In this document: piece after piece, positions 7,477 to 17,477 of the stretch
Layout of the letters: each line of letters starts with the position of its first letter
How positions within the stretch are numbered: the first letter of the stretch is position 1
From: Caldimonas caldifontis
GTDB taxonomy: Bacteria; Pseudomonadota; Gammaproteobacteria; Burkholderiales; Burkholderiaceae_C
NCBI RefSeq assembly: GCF_002930615.1
Contig: NZ_PSNX01000006.1
Span: forward strand, 62,001 to 126,000
DNA: 64,000 nucleotides
Direction of reading: 5' to 3'
The notes under the pieces: generated by a model
What the model was told of the DNA's origin: nothing
Databases searched by the model: none
The model's input: the letters and a program-made list of their open reading frames with translations, nothing else
Program-made: the position numbers and the translations under genes

Positions 7477-9351
7477 ATGAACCGCTATCCCCTGTGGAAA
7501 TACGCGATCCTGTTGGTCGCGGTGATCGTGGGCCTGGTCTATACCCTGCCCAATTTCTTCGGCGAGGCGCCGGCGGTGCAGGTCTCCAGCGGCAAGGTCA
7601 CCATCCGCATGGACGAGGCCATGACCGAGCGCGTGCGGCAGGCCCTGGCCGATGGCAATGTGCCGGTGGATTTCGTGCAGTTCGACGGCAATTCGGTGCG
7701 CGCCCGCTTTGCCGACACCGACACCCAGATCCGCGCACGCGACGTGATCGACCGCGCGCTGAACCCGGACCCGGCCGATCCGGGCTACGTCGTGGCCCTC
7801 AACCTCGTGTCGCGGTCACCCCAATGGCTGACCGCCGTGCGCGCGCTGCCCATGTACCTGGGCCTGGACCTGCGCGGCGGCGTGCACTTCCTGATGCAGG
7901 TGGACATGGAGGCGGCCCTCACGCGGCGTGCCGAGGCCTATGTGGGCGACGCGCGCGCGCTGCTGCGCGACCGCAACATCCGCCATGCGGGCATCACCCG
8001 CAACGGCAACAACGTCGAGGTGCGCTTCCGCGAAGCCGCCGTACAACAGCAGGCGCGCGATGTCCTGCGTGACCAGCTGGCCGACCTGGACTGGGTCGAG
8101 TCGGTTGACGGGCTCGACTTCAAGCTCACGGGCACGCTCAAGCCCGAAGCGGCGCGCCGCATCCAGGATCAGGCGCTCAAGCAGAACATCACGACGCTGC
8201 ACAACCGCATCAACGAGCTGGGCACCAGCGAACCGGTGATCCAGCAGCAGGGGCTGGATCGGGTGGTGGTGCAGCTGCCGGGTGTTCAGGACACCGCACG
8301 CGCCAAGGACATCATCGGGCGCACCGCCACGCTGGAGGTTCGCCTGGTGGACGACAGCGCCGAAGCCATGGCGGCGCTGGCCGGCAACGGCCCGGTGCCC
8401 TTCGGCACCGAGCGCTATGTGGAGCGCGGCGGGGCCCCGCTCATCGTGCGCCGCCAGGTCATCCTCACGGGCGAGAACCTCACGGACGCCCAGGCCGGCT
8501 TCGACGACCAGCAGCAGCCGGCCGTGCACCTCACGCTCGACGCCAAGGGCGCGCGCATCTTCCGCGACATCACCCGCGAGAACGTGGGTCGGCGCATGGC
8601 CATCCTGCTGTTCGAGAAGGGACGCGGCGAGGTGGTGACGGCCCCGGTCATCCGCACCGAGATCGGCGGTGGGCGGGTGCAGATCTCCGGTCGCATGACC
8701 ACGCAGGAGGCCAACGACGTCGCCCTGCTGTTGCGCGCCGGCTCGCTGGCCGCGCCGATGGAGATCATCGAGGAGCGCACCATCGGCCCCGCGCTGGGCG
8801 CCGAGAACATCGCCAAGGGCTTCAACAGCGTGATCTGGGGGCTGGCAGCCATCGCCGTCTTCATGATCGCCTACTACAGGCTGTTCGGCGTGTTCTCCAC
8901 TCTGGCGCTCACCCTCAACCTCTTCCTGCTGATGGCCCTGCTGTCGATGCTGCAGGCCACACTCACGCTGCCAGGCATCGCGGCGGTGGCGCTCACGCTG
9001 GGCATGGCCATCGACGCGAACGTGTTGATCAATGAACGCGTGCGCGAGGAGTTGCGCAACGGAGCCTCGCCGCAGGCGGCCATCCATGCCGGCTACGAGC
9101 GGGCCTGGGCCACCATCCTTGACTCCAACGTCACCACGCTGATCGCCGGCGTGGCCTTGCTGGCCTTCGGCTCCGGCCCGGTGCGCGGCTTTGCCGTGGT
9201 GCACTGCCTGGGCATCCTGACGTCGATGTTCTCGGCCGTGCTGTTCTCGCGTGGCCTGGTGAACCTGTGGTACGGACGGCAGAAGAAGCTCAAGTCCGTG
9301 TCCATCGGTCAGGTCTGGACGCCTGGCGGAGAACCCGCCTCCAAGGCCTGA
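7477..9351 (+). CDS. secD: Protein translocase subunit SecD
   Basis: This 624-residue inner-membrane protein uses the proton gradient to finish export through SecYEG. It has an N-terminal helix (about 8-26), a large periplasmic region with P1 and head subdomains (LGLDLRGGVHFLMQVD is the conserved D-box-like start), and five C-terminal helices with SecD hallmarks (GMAIDANVLINERVREEL). The length is normal. It lies 114 bp after yajC and 27 bp before secF. Confidence 0.97.
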   Translation: MNRYPLWKYAILLVAVIVGLVYTLPNFFGEAPAVQVSSGKVTIRMDEAMTERVRQALADGNVPVDFVQFDGNSVRARFADTDTQIRARDVIDRALNPDPADPGYVVALNLVSRSPQWLTAVRALPMYLGLDLRGGVHFLMQVDMEAALTRRAEAYVGDARALLRDRNIRHAGITRNGNNVEVRFREAAVQQQARDVLRDQLADLDWVESVDGLDFKLTGTLKPEAARRIQDQALKQNITTLHNRINELGTSEPVIQQQGLDRVVVQLPGVQDTARAKDIIGRTATLEVRLVDDSAEAMAALAGNGPVPFGTERYVERGGAPLIVRRQVILTGENLTDAQAGFDDQQQPAVHLTLDAKGARIFRDITRENVGRRMAILLFEKGRGEVVTAPVIRTEIGGGRVQISGRMTTQEANDVALLLRAGSLAAPMEIIEERTIGPALGAENIAKGFNSVIWGLAAIAVFMIAYYRLFGVFSTLALTLNLFLLMALLSMLQATLTLPGIAAVALTLGMAIDANVLINERVREELRNGASPQAAIHAGYERAWATILDSNVTTLIAGVALLAFGSGPVRGFAVVHCLGILTSMFSAVLFSRGLVNLWYGRQKKLKSVSIGQVWTPGGEPASKA

Positions 9352-9378
9352 GGCCGCGAACGCACAGGAATCACGCAC

Positions 9379-10410
9379 ATGGAATTCTTTCGGATCAAGC
9401 GCGACATCCCGTTCATGCGGCACGCGCTGCTGCTCAATGCCATTTCGGCGGCGATGTTCATCGCGGCGGTGTTCTTCCTGATCACCCGCGGGCTGCACCT
9501 GTCCATCGAGTTCACCGGCGGGACCGTGATGGAAGTCCAGTACGCCCAGGCGGCCGACATCGGCCAGGTGCGCAGCCAGATCGACACGTTGGGCTTTGGC
9601 GAAGTGCAGGTGCAGAACTTCGGCACTTCGCGCGATGTGCTGATCCGCCTGCCGCTGCGCGGGGAGGTGCAGCAGTCGGAGGTGGTGTCGCGTGTGATGG
9701 AGGCGCTGTGCACGGCCCAGAGTGGCCGCATCGAGCAGCGCAACGAAGTCACCGACCGGGGCGAGGCGGTCAGCCGGCAGGTCTGCGATGCCAATGGCAG
9801 CGAGCCGCTGCGCCTGCAGCGCAGCGAGTTCGTGGGTCCGCAGGTGGGGGCTGAGCTCGCGCGCGATGGTGCCATCGCCCTGGCCATGACGATCATCGGC
9901 ATCATGATCTACCTGGCCTTCCGCTTCGAGTGGAAGTTCTCGGTGGCGGCCATCGTGGCCAACCTGCACGACGTCATCATCATTCTGGGCTTCTTTGCCT
10001 TTTTCCAGTGGGAGTTCTCGCTCTCGGTGCTGGCCGCGGTGCTCGCGGTGCTGGGCTACTCGGTGAACGAATCCGTGGTGATCTTCGACCGCATCCGCGA
10101 ATCCTTCCGCAAGTACCGCAAGATGACGACCGCCGAGATCATGGACAACGCCATCACGCGCACCATGAGCCGCACCGTCATCACCCACGGCTCGACGCAG
10201 ATCATGGTGCTGTCCATGCTGATCTTCGGCGGGCCCACCCTGCACTATTTCGCGCTGGCGCTGACGATCGGCATCTGCTTCGGCATCTACTCCTCGGTTT
10301 TCGTGGCCGCCGCCACCGCCATGTGGCTGGGCGTCAAGCGCGAGGATCTGATCACGCCCTCGCGCAAGGAGACGGATCCGGACGACCCGAACGCGGGTGC
10401 CGTGGTGTAG
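9379..10410 (+). CDS. secF: Protein translocase subunit SecF
   Basis: The product has 343 residues: N-terminal helix (about 19-38), the conserved SIEFTGGTVMEVQY segment, a periplasmic domain, and five membrane helices with VGPQVGAEL, LGYSVNESVVIFDRIRE and the RTVITHGSTQIMVL stretch. It partners SecD. Its length is slightly above the usual 310-320; the extra residues are mainly in the periplasmic part and the polar C-terminus (EDLITPSRKETDPDDPN). It starts 27 bp after secD in the same operon. Confidence 0.97.
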   Translation: MEFFRIKRDIPFMRHALLLNAISAAMFIAAVFFLITRGLHLSIEFTGGTVMEVQYAQAADIGQVRSQIDTLGFGEVQVQNFGTSRDVLIRLPLRGEVQQSEVVSRVMEALCTAQSGRIEQRNEVTDRGEAVSRQVCDANGSEPLRLQRSEFVGPQVGAELARDGAIALAMTIIGIMIYLAFRFEWKFSVAAIVANLHDVIIILGFFAFFQWEFSLSVLAAVLAVLGYSVNESVVIFDRIRESFRKYRKMTTAEIMDNAITRTMSRTVITHGSTQIMVLSMLIFGGPTLHYFALALTIGICFGIYSSVFVAAATAMWLGVKREDLITPSRKETDPDDPNAGAVV

Positions 10411-10457
10411 AGTTCGGCGATCCCTCCTCATCCGAACGCAGGCACCCGACCCCCACC

Positions 10458-12740
10458 ATGGCCATCCCTGCCGACCCCAAGGCGCTTGCTGCCCAGGCCC
10501 GCAGGACCTTCCTGAACGTGGTGCTCTATGGGGCCCCCAACGCCGTCCAGGCGGTCGAAGAAGGGGCCAAGCTGATCGCCACCCAGCCGGCGCCGCCCGA
10601 GCTGCTGCTGCGTCGCCGCGACGCATGGGGCGACCTGCAGCGCCTGCGGGGTGCCTGGCAGCAGCAGCTGTCCGAACAGATCCAGAACTGGCAGGGCTCC
10701 CTGTCCGCCGGTGCCAGCGCCACGGTGCTGGCGGGGCTGGGACGCGGCGCCGAGCTCTCCCTGGTGGATGACGACACCATCGAGCACGAAATTCTCGGCT
10801 CACGTCTGGCCCTGGCCGCCATGGATCAGGCCAGTTCCGAATTCACCGATTTGCGCTCTCGCATCATTGCCCTGGAGCGGCGTGACGAACTGCCGCCCTC
10901 CGACCTCCTTCGGCCCCAGGTCATGGCGGCTCTGATGCTTCAGACGTGGCGCTCCGCGGGTCTGAGCATCGAAGCCTGGCGCTGCGTGCAGCCTGTGCTG
11001 CACGACGAGCTGGGGCACCTGCTGGTGCTGGCCTACCACGAGACGAACAAGTGGCTCATCGCCCATGGGGTCTTGCCGGAGATCGATCTGCGCCCCCTCA
11101 TCCGCCGGGCGCGCGACACCGGCGTGGCGGCGACGGGGCGCCCCACCGAAATGGGCGGTGCGACCCGGGCGGCTTCGGTGCTGGCGGGGGGCGCTGCGCC
11201 CAGCGGGCCCCAGCATTCCGTGGGCGAGGAAACGCGCCTGATGACGCGGGCTTCCAACCTGCTGCGGGCCTCGGAGCAGGCCCACGCCGTGCTGGGCCGG
11301 CTCAACCGGCTCGTGGGCAAGCAGGTGCCCGAGTTCGAGGCCACCACCCAGGCCCAGCCGGCTTCACCCCGCCTGGCCGAGGCCATGGCGCGCGCCGAGC
11401 GAGAAGTGGCGCAGCAGTTCCAACCCAGCGCTCCTGGGGCGGTGGCCCATCCTGCGGCCCTGGTGCAGGGGCTCCAGGAGCGCAAGCAGGCCCTCAAGCA
11501 GGCCACCGAATCCCCCATCGAGCGCGCCACGATCGAGATCGTCGCCCTGCTGTTCCAGAGCCTGCTGATGGAAGAGCGTTTGCCGGCATCGGTGCGGGTG
11601 TGGTTTGCGCGGCTGCAGATGCCGGTGCTGCGCGTGGCCATCAGCGAGCCCGACTTCTTCGCCACCATCGACCACCCCGCGCGCAAGCTCATCGACCGCA
11701 TGGGCGCCTGCGTGATGGGCTTCGACGAGGCCACGGCCGGCGCGAGCGAGGCGCTGGAGAAGGAGATCAAGCGGGTGGTTCAGGTGGTGGAGGCCTACCC
11801 CGACACCGGACGCCGCGTGTTCCAGACCGTGCTCGTGGAGTTCGAGAAATTCCTCGATCACTACTTCCGCAACGAGCACGAGCAGTCGCGCAAGGGGGTC
11901 TCGCTGGCCCAGCAGGTCGAGCAGCGCGAGATCCTGGCCATCCAGTACACCATCGAGCTGCGCAAGATGCTCAACGAGGTGCCGGTGCAGGAAGGGGTGC
12001 GCGACTTCCTTTTCCAGATCTGGGCCGACGTGCTGGCCATGACGGCCGTCAAGCACGGCCCCAACGGCGAGCCCACCAAGGCGATGAAGCGTGCAGCCGC
12101 CGACCTGATCTGGTCGGCCAGCGCCAAGGTGTCGCGCGAGGAGCGCGCCGAGGTGATCCGCCGCCTGCCGCCCCTGCTCAAGACCTTGCGCGACGGCATG
12201 GCAGGCGCGGGGGTCTCACCTGAGAAGCAGGACGAGCACATCCAGACGCTGAACAACTCGCTGGCAGCGGCCTTCACGGCCAAGACGGCGGCCATCCCGG
12301 CCGAGCGGCTGGACGAGCTGATGCTGCGCCTTGAAACCCTGGAAGAACTGCTGCCCGACGCCGAGGTGGAGATCGACGAGTCCATGGTGCTCGACCTGTC
12401 CGGTCGTGAAACCTCCGGCCTGGAGGTGGTGGCCGAGGGAGGCTCCATGCCGAGCCCGGCCATGGTGGCCTGGGCGCGGGGCATCCAGGTGGGCGCCTGG
12501 TTCAAGCTCGACTACCGAGGCCGCAACGAGCCGGTGCAGCTGGCCTGGCAAGGCCTGCGCAAGCAGCTCAGCCTGTTTGTCTCGCCCAACGGGCGCTGCG
12601 TGCTCTTCCAGCAGCATCGCCTGGCGGCCTTCCTGCAGGCGGGTTTGCTGGTGCCGGCCGAGGAAGAGGCGCTCACGGTGCGTGCCACGCGCGACGCGCT
12701 GGCCAAGCTCGACGCCGACCCCAGCCGTCTGCTCAACTGA
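10458..12740 (+). CDS. DUF1631 family protein
   Basis: This 760-residue cytoplasmic protein has no signal peptide or membrane helix. It matches DUF1631, a large family found mostly in beta- and gammaproteobacteria with no established function. The middle (about 330-540) is helical and charged; the C-terminal part (about 660-740) contains WFKLDYRGRNEPVQLAW, resembling the PilZ-like end of some family members, which is only an inference. The start at 10458 (MAIPADPKALAAQ) is chosen because upstream frame overlaps secF. It lies 47 bp after secF without a strong ribosome site. Confidence 0.8.
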   Translation: MAIPADPKALAAQARRTFLNVVLYGAPNAVQAVEEGAKLIATQPAPPELLLRRRDAWGDLQRLRGAWQQQLSEQIQNWQGSLSAGASATVLAGLGRGAELSLVDDDTIEHEILGSRLALAAMDQASSEFTDLRSRIIALERRDELPPSDLLRPQVMAALMLQTWRSAGLSIEAWRCVQPVLHDELGHLLVLAYHETNKWLIAHGVLPEIDLRPLIRRARDTGVAATGRPTEMGGATRAASVLAGGAAPSGPQHSVGEETRLMTRASNLLRASEQAHAVLGRLNRLVGKQVPEFEATTQAQPASPRLAEAMARAEREVAQQFQPSAPGAVAHPAALVQGLQERKQALKQATESPIERATIEIVALLFQSLLMEERLPASVRVWFARLQMPVLRVAISEPDFFATIDHPARKLIDRMGACVMGFDEATAGASEALEKEIKRVVQVVEAYPDTGRRVFQTVLVEFEKFLDHYFRNEHEQSRKGVSLAQQVEQREILAIQYTIELRKMLNEVPVQEGVRDFLFQIWADVLAMTAVKHGPNGEPTKAMKRAAADLIWSASAKVSREERAEVIRRLPPLLKTLRDGMAGAGVSPEKQDEHIQTLNNSLAAAFTAKTAAIPAERLDELMLRLETLEELLPDAEVEIDESMVLDLSGRETSGLEVVAEGGSMPSPAMVAWARGIQVGAWFKLDYRGRNEPVQLAWQGLRKQLSLFVSPNGRCVLFQQHRLAAFLQAGLLVPAEEEALTVRATRDALAKLDADPSRLLN

Positions 12741-12777
12741 AAGCCGTCCGGCGGCGCCCGGTGCCGGCCAGAGGGTG

Positions 12778-13230
12778 TCAGTGGATGAGGCGGTCCTGCA
12801 CGTCGACGAAGAGTTCGTCGAGGATGAGGGCGTCGGGTTCTTCGCCCAGGCTCCAGAAGACCATCAGCACGATGATCTTGAGGTCTTCCAGGGAGACGGG
12901 CCCGCCCGGGATGGCCATGGCACGATCGATGACGATCTCGCGCATGGGCGGCGGCAGCACGCCGGCCGATTCGAGGAAGCTGACGAAACCCAGGCACTCC
13001 TCGCCGAAGTGGTCGTGTTCGGCCGAAGTGAACACCCGCATGCTGTGTTCGCCTTGCTGGCCGGCGTGCGTCTGGGCGCTCAGGGTCAGGCCGTCGAGCC
13101 AGTTCAGGGCTTCCTGGATTTCGTCGCTTTCGAAACCCACCGCGGAGAGTTTGCGGGTCAGCTGCTCGTGGTCCGGGCAGGCATCGGGCCGCCAGTAGTT
13201 TTCGTAGAGGTACACGAGCACATCGAACAT
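12778..13230 (-). CDS. smg: Smg family protein (DUF494)
   Basis: The product has 150 residues and matches Smg/DUF494, a small acidic cytoplasmic protein usually encoded beside dprA. The N-terminus (MFDVLVYLYENYW) and the C-terminal LEDLKIIVLMVFWSLGEEPDALILDEL are typical. Its function is not established; the dprA linkage suggests a nucleic-acid role but proves none. It lies about 90 bp downstream of dprA on the same strand. Its 3' end faces the DUF1631 gene. Confidence 0.9.
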   Translation of the reverse strand: MFDVLVYLYENYWRPDACPDHEQLTRKLSAVGFESDEIQEALNWLDGLTLSAQTHAGQQGEHSMRVFTSAEHDHFGEECLGFVSFLESAGVLPPPMREIVIDRAMAIPGGPVSLEDLKIIVLMVFWSLGEEPDALILDELFVDVQDRLIH

Positions 13231-13320
13231 GGTTTGACTATACCCGAGGCGCCCCGCAGGGCAAGCGTCAAATCCAACGGTGGGCGACGTGGCTTTTCCC
13301 GGCTTGGGCGCCCCCGGCGA

Positions 13321-14451
13321 TCAGGCCCGGTGGCAGCGCTGGAAGAGCCCGCCGGGCAGGCGCTCGACCTCACCGGACAGCTCCAGCTCCAGCAGGCGGG
13401 CACTCAGCCGGTCGGTGGGCCAGCCGCAGCGGGCCTGCAGCGCGTCCAGCGAGGCCGGATCGTGGCCCAGCGCGTCCAGGAGTTCGTCGTGCAGGTCGGG
13501 GGCCGGGTCCGGGGCATGGTCGGCGCCAGACCGGCTGACGGGTGTCAGCCGCACATCGGCCCAGTGCAGCTCGTCCAGGATGTCCTGGGCCGATTCCACG
13601 AGCTTGGCACCTTGCTTGATGAGCGCGTGGCAACCGCGCGACTGGGGGGCGTGGATGGAGCCGGGAATGGCAAACACCTCGCGCCCCTGTTCGGCCGCCA
13701 GCCGGGCGGTGATCAGCGAGCCGGACTGCACCGCGGCCTCGATCACCAGGGTGCCCCGGCTCAGGCCAGAGAGGATGCGGTTGCGCTGCGGGAAGTGAGG
13801 GGGCAGGGGTGGGGTGCCCAGGGCATATTCGCTCATCAGCAGCCCGTGTTCGGCAATGCGTGCCGCCAGGGCCTGATGGCGCCTGGGATAGACCTGATCC
13901 AGGCCAGTTCCCACCACGGCGACCGTGCCGCCCGGGCCTTCGAGCGCACCTTCATGCGCGGCGCCATCGATGCCCAGCGCCAGGCCCGACACCACCGTGA
14001 GCCCCACCTGACTGAGATGGGCCGCAAAGGCGCGCGCGTTCTCCAGCCCCTGACGGCTCGGGTGGCGGGTGCCCACCACGGCGATCGAGGGGCCGAGGAG
14101 CTTGTCCAGGTCGCCGATGGCGTAGAAAAGCACAGGCGGATCGGCCGTGGCGAGCAGCAGGGGCGGGTAGCCCGGGTCGCCCAGGGTGACGACGTGGTGC
14201 CGCGGGCTCGCCGCCAGCCAGCCCAGGGTGCGCTCCACCAGGGCCGGCCAGTGGGCGGGAGGCTCCTCCAGGGCCCGGGCGAGGGCGTCTCCGACCACGC
14301 CACGCCGGGCGGCAAGAGGCGCCTGGCAGGCGGCCTGGGGGGATCCGAAGGCGGCCAGCAGGCGACGCACGGACTCGCGGCCCAGGCCCGGGGTTTCGAG
14401 CAGCCGCAGCCAGGCAGACAGCTCGTCGGGGGCGATGCGGGGATCGGACAT
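13321..14451 (-). CDS. dprA: DNA-processing protein DprA
   Basis: The product has 376 residues: an N-terminal helical/SAM-like region (about 8-80), the Rossmann-like DprA/Smf domain (about 85-300, with VVGTRHPSRQGLENARAFA, SGLALGIDGAAHEGAL and VIEAAVQSGSLITARLA), and a C-terminal winged-helix DML1-like region (about 310-370). DprA loads RecA on incoming single-stranded DNA in natural transformation. The start at 14451 (MSDPRIAPDEL) is favoured over an upstream ATG at 14469. A terminator separates it from the LysM gene upstream. Confidence 0.93.
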   Translation of the reverse strand: MSDPRIAPDELSAWLRLLETPGLGRESVRRLLAAFGSPQAACQAPLAARRGVVGDALARALEEPPAHWPALVERTLGWLAASPRHHVVTLGDPGYPPLLLATADPPVLFYAIGDLDKLLGPSIAVVGTRHPSRQGLENARAFAAHLSQVGLTVVSGLALGIDGAAHEGALEGPGGTVAVVGTGLDQVYPRRHQALAARIAEHGLLMSEYALGTPPLPPHFPQRNRILSGLSRGTLVIEAAVQSGSLITARLAAEQGREVFAIPGSIHAPQSRGCHALIKQGAKLVESAQDILDELHWADVRLTPVSRSGADHAPDPAPDLHDELLDALGHDPASLDALQARCGWPTDRLSARLLELELSGEVERLPGGLFQRCHRA

Positions 14452-14460
14452 CGGGCGCCA

Positions 14461-14492
14461 GAAAAGCAAAGGCGGGCCGCGAAGGCCCGCCC
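14461..14492 (-). terminator. Intrinsic terminator between the LysM gene and dprA
   Basis: Read on the minus strand, GGCGGGCC, loop TTCGC, GGCCCGCC is followed by TTTGCTTTT. It lies just after the LysM gene (stop at 14507) and about 10 bp before the dprA start. It would end LysM transcription or limit read-through into dprA. Confidence 0.75.
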
Positions 14493-14506
14493 GACTGCCT
14501 CGGGGC

Positions 14507-15676
14507 TCAGGGTTGGGTGAAGCGGTCGCCCACCACGACCGGATCCCGCACGTTCAGCACCAGGGCATAGGACATGCGGTCGAACACGCGGAAGACGAAC
14601 AGCAGGCCGTGGCGTTCGTCGGGCAGGCGCAGCGTGGCCTTGTCGGCCGAGGTGGTGTCCTTCATGACACGGCCAGCGGTCCACAGCGCCAGCACATGAC
14701 CGCGTTCGACGCCATCCTGGCTGCCCTTGTTCAGAGCCACCACCTGGTTCTGTCCCGCTGTCGTGTTGTCGCCATAGATGGAGGCGATGCGCCCATCGAT
14801 GGGGGCCTGCGGCGCGTGCGGCACGTAGTTGATGAACTCGCGCGGCGGCATGGGGGCGAGACGATCGCCCACACCCATCTCCTGACGCACCGATTGCACC
14901 TCCACCGTCGCGGGGATGATCTCGCCCTGGGCATTGGTGCTGCCCGGGCGGACGTAGGTGGCCGCACCCACGTAGGCGGCTTCGTAACCCAGCACCTCCT
15001 TCGTGAGGGGGTCGAGCAGGGGCTTGGCGTTGCGGAAGACGCGCCAGTCGCGCTGCTCGCCCATCTCGCCGCGCACATAGGCGCGGTCACCGCGGGACAT
15101 CAGGACCCGGCCTTCCTGAGCCGCCACCACACGGGGCGCGGCCTCCAGCTCATCACGATTGAAGATGACGGCCTCGTTCAGGAAGGGCTCGATCAGGTCC
15201 AGCGGCACCGAGGCAATGCCATCGATGAGCTCGGTGCTGCGCACCCGCGGCGACAGCTTGACCGTGCCTGCCACGGGTTCGCCCATGCGCAGCCGGGCCA
15301 TGCCGTTGAGCTTCTCAAGCACCAGGACCTGCCCCGGGAAGATCAGGTGCGGGTTGCGGATCTGGTCCAGGTTCATGCCCCACAGCTCGGGCCAGCGCCA
15401 GGGGCTGCGCAGGAAGAGGCTGGAGATATCCCAGAGGGTGTCACCGCGCTTGACCACATAGGTGTCGGGCGCGTTGGGGGCGAGTTCGGACAATGGCACC
15501 CCGGCCTGTGCCACCTGCTGGGCGGTGGCGCGCTGCTGCGGAGTGACCGGATAATTGACGGCCAGCGCGCTGGCGCAGGCGGTGGCGAGCGCCACGGTGG
15601 CCAGGGCCTGGATCCCCAGGCGTGCGAGCGCAGGCGACTGCGTCGGACGGGCTTGCGGCGTGAGCTTACGAATCAT
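14507..15676 (-). CDS. LysM-domain exported protein
   Basis: The product has 389 residues: signal peptide (about 1-40, ending in ASALA), then a LysM domain (about 72-120; YVVKRGDTLWDISSLFL, PHLIFPGQVLVL), then about 270 residues without a named domain. LysM domains bind peptidoglycan, so it probably acts in the periplasm. Such proteins next to dprA and def are common in Burkholderiales; in relatives the C-terminal part is also unassigned. The ATG at 15676 has a GGAGA box 8 bp upstream. The 250-bp gap before def is relatively AT-rich and likely holds both promoters. Confidence 0.85.
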   Translation of the reverse strand: MIRKLTPQARPTQSPALARLGIQALATVALATACASALAVNYPVTPQQRATAQQVAQAGVPLSELAPNAPDTYVVKRGDTLWDISSLFLRSPWRWPELWGMNLDQIRNPHLIFPGQVLVLEKLNGMARLRMGEPVAGTVKLSPRVRSTELIDGIASVPLDLIEPFLNEAVIFNRDELEAAPRVVAAQEGRVLMSRGDRAYVRGEMGEQRDWRVFRNAKPLLDPLTKEVLGYEAAYVGAATYVRPGSTNAQGEIIPATVEVQSVRQEMGVGDRLAPMPPREFINYVPHAPQAPIDGRIASIYGDNTTAGQNQVVALNKGSQDGVERGHVLALWTAGRVMKDTTSADKATLRLPDERHGLLFVFRVFDRMSYALVLNVRDPVVVGDRFTQP

Positions 15677-15926
15677 GCAGGGGTCTCCGCATTCCGGCAC
15701 GGCCTGTTTTTCCGGGGCCATGACGCCATATGGTTAATGAGTTCTTATTCCGCCCGGGGACGACAGTTCGGCGAAAATCCTCACATAGTTTCACAGATTC
15801 TGCCCATAAACCCTTGATGCCGCAACGAATTTTGCTGGACGTTACTGGTGCTGCGGCACTGGTTCACGAAATCCGGCGTTGCGGGAATTCCACACATGCA
15901 GCCCCTGACGGGGCACACCCGCTGCC

Positions 15927-16436
15927 ATGGCCTTGCTGAACATCCTGCGTTATCCCGATCCGCGCCTGCACAAGGTCGCCAAGCCGGTGGCCGAGGTGGA
16001 CGCGCGCATCCAGCGTCTGGTCGATGACATGCTGGAGACCATGTACGAGGCCCAGGGCGTGGGCCTGGCGGCCACCCAGGTCGATGTGCATGAGCGGGTC
16101 ATCGTGATCGACGTGTCTGACGAACGCGACGATCCGCGGGTGCTGATCAATCCCGAGCTGGTTGAGAAAAGTGAGGAGATGATCGTCTGGGAAGAGGGCT
16201 GCCTGTCGGTGCCGGCCATCTATGACAAGGTGGACCGCCACGCCCGGGTGCGCGTGCGCGCGCTGGACCGCAATGGTCAAGCGTATGAATTCGAGGCGGA
16301 CGGGCTGCTCGCGGTGTGTGTCCAGCACGAGATGGATCACCTGATGGGCAAGGTCTTCGTCGAATACCTCTCGCCGCTCAAGCGCAACCGCATCAAGTCC
16401 AAGCTCCAGAAGCGCGCCAAGGACGAGGTGCGCTGA
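15927..16436 (+). CDS. def: Peptide deformylase
   Basis: This 169-residue metalloenzyme removes the formyl group from nascent proteins. All three motifs are present: GVGLAATQV (44-52), EEGCLSVP (89-96, metal ligand Cys92) and HEMDH (134-138, ligands His134 and His138, catalytic Glu135). Length is normal. It is followed 12 bp later by fmt, which adds the formyl group to initiator Met-tRNA. Confidence 0.97.
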   Translation: MALLNILRYPDPRLHKVAKPVAEVDARIQRLVDDMLETMYEAQGVGLAATQVDVHERVIVIDVSDERDDPRVLINPELVEKSEEMIVWEEGCLSVPAIYDKVDRHARVRVRALDRNGQAYEFEADGLLAVCVQHEMDHLMGKVFVEYLSPLKRNRIKSKLQKRAKDEVR

Positions 16437-16448
16437 AAGGGCCGCCCG

Positions 16449-17408
16449 ATGAAGGTGGTCTTTGCCGGCACCCCGGAGTTCGCCCAGGTGGCCCTGGCCG
16501 CCCTGCATGCGGCTGGTTTCCGGATTCCGCTGGTTCTCACCCAGCCCGACCGTCCGGCCGGCCGGGGGATGAAGCTCAGCCCCAGCCCGGTCAAGCAATG
16601 GGCCCAGGCCCATGGCATCGAGGTGGCTCAGCCGCGCAGCCTGCGGCTGGATGGCAGGTATCCCGAGGATGCCAGGGCGACCCGCGAGCGCCTGCTGGCG
16701 CTGCAGCCCGACGTGATGGTGGTGGCCGCCTACGGTCTGATCCTGCCGCGCTGGGTGCTGGCATTGCCGCGCCTGGGCTGCCTGAACATCCACGCCTCGC
16801 TGCTGCCGCGCTGGCGGGGGGCGGCCCCCATCCATCGCGCCATCGAGGCAGGGGATGCCGACACCGGCGTCACCATCATGCAGATGGATGAGGGCCTGGA
16901 CACCGGCGACATGCTGCTGGCCGAACGCACCCCGATCCGCAGTGACGACACGACGGCCCGTCTGCACGACCGGCTGGCCGAGATCGGAGGGCGGCTCATC
17001 GTCGAGGCGCTGGAGCTTGCCGCCTGCGGTGGCCTGAAGCCGGTGAAGCAGCCTGACGAGGGCGTGACCTACGCCCACAAGATCGACAAGTCCGAGGCGA
17101 GGATCGACTGGACCGAGCCGGCCGGGGTGATCGAGCGCCGCCTGCGCGCCTTCGACCCCTTCCCCGGCGGCGTGGCCCACCTGGGGGACACTGCGCTGAA
17201 GGTGTGGTCCGCGCGGGCCGAGCCGGGGCAGGGCGCCCCGGGCGAGGTGCTGTCGGTCGGCGACGAGGGCGTGCGGGTGGGCTGCGGCGAAGGGGTGCTG
17301 TGCCTGCTGGAGCTGCAAAAGCCCGGCGGACGGCGCCTGAAGGTGAAGGAATTCCTGGCGGGCCATATGGTGAGGCCCGGCATGGTCTTTGCCCCGCCTG
17401 CGGACTGA
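16449..17408 (+). CDS. fmt: Methionyl-tRNA formyltransferase
   Basis: The product has 319 residues: N-terminal formyltransferase domain (about 1-190) with [19 protein letters not shown], the [17 protein letters not shown] active-site segment and DTGDML, then the C-terminal tRNA-binding domain (about 210-310). It transfers a formyl group from 10-formyl-THF to Met-tRNAfMet. It forms an operon with def, and a sigma-32-type promoter for htpX begins only 9 bp after its stop. Confidence 0.97.
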   Translation: MKVVFAGTPEFAQVALAALHAAGFRIPLVLTQPDRPAGRGMKLSPSPVKQWAQAHGIEVAQPRSLRLDGRYPEDARATRERLLALQPDVMVVAAYGLILPRWVLALPRLGCLNIHASLLPRWRGAAPIHRAIEAGDADTGVTIMQMDEGLDTGDMLLAERTPIRSDDTTARLHDRLAEIGGRLIVEALELAACGGLKPVKQPDEGVTYAHKIDKSEARIDWTEPAGVIERRLRAFDPFPGGVAHLGDTALKVWSARAEPGQGAPGEVLSVGDEGVRVGCGEGVLCLLELQKPGGRRLKVKEFLAGHMVRPGMVFAPPAD

Positions 17409-17416
17409 GCCCATCG

Positions 17417-17445
17417 CTTGATATACAACTCGGGCGACCCCATCT
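17417..17445 (+). promoter_or_regulatory. Sigma-32 (heat-shock) type promoter for htpX
   Basis: CTTGATA (17417-17423) and CCCCATCT (17438-17445) are separated by 14 bases, close to the RpoH consensus CTTGAAA / CCCCATnT. The -10 lies about 33 bp before the htpX start. htpX belongs to the RpoH regulon in E. coli, which fits. One base of the -35 differs from consensus. Confidence 0.7.
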
Positions 17446-17477
17446 GGGGCGAGGTTGGAGCAGAAAGGAACACCACG

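Noticed and set aside
7816-10803. Very long open frame on the minus strand opposite secD-secF
   Set aside because: It is fully antisense to well-supported secD/secF, is Gln/His/Arg-rich and matches no family; high-GC coding DNA commonly leaves such a frame open.
12331-14520. Plus-strand frame across DUF1631, smg and dprA
   Set aside because: It crosses three recognised genes in the wrong frame or strand and matches nothing.
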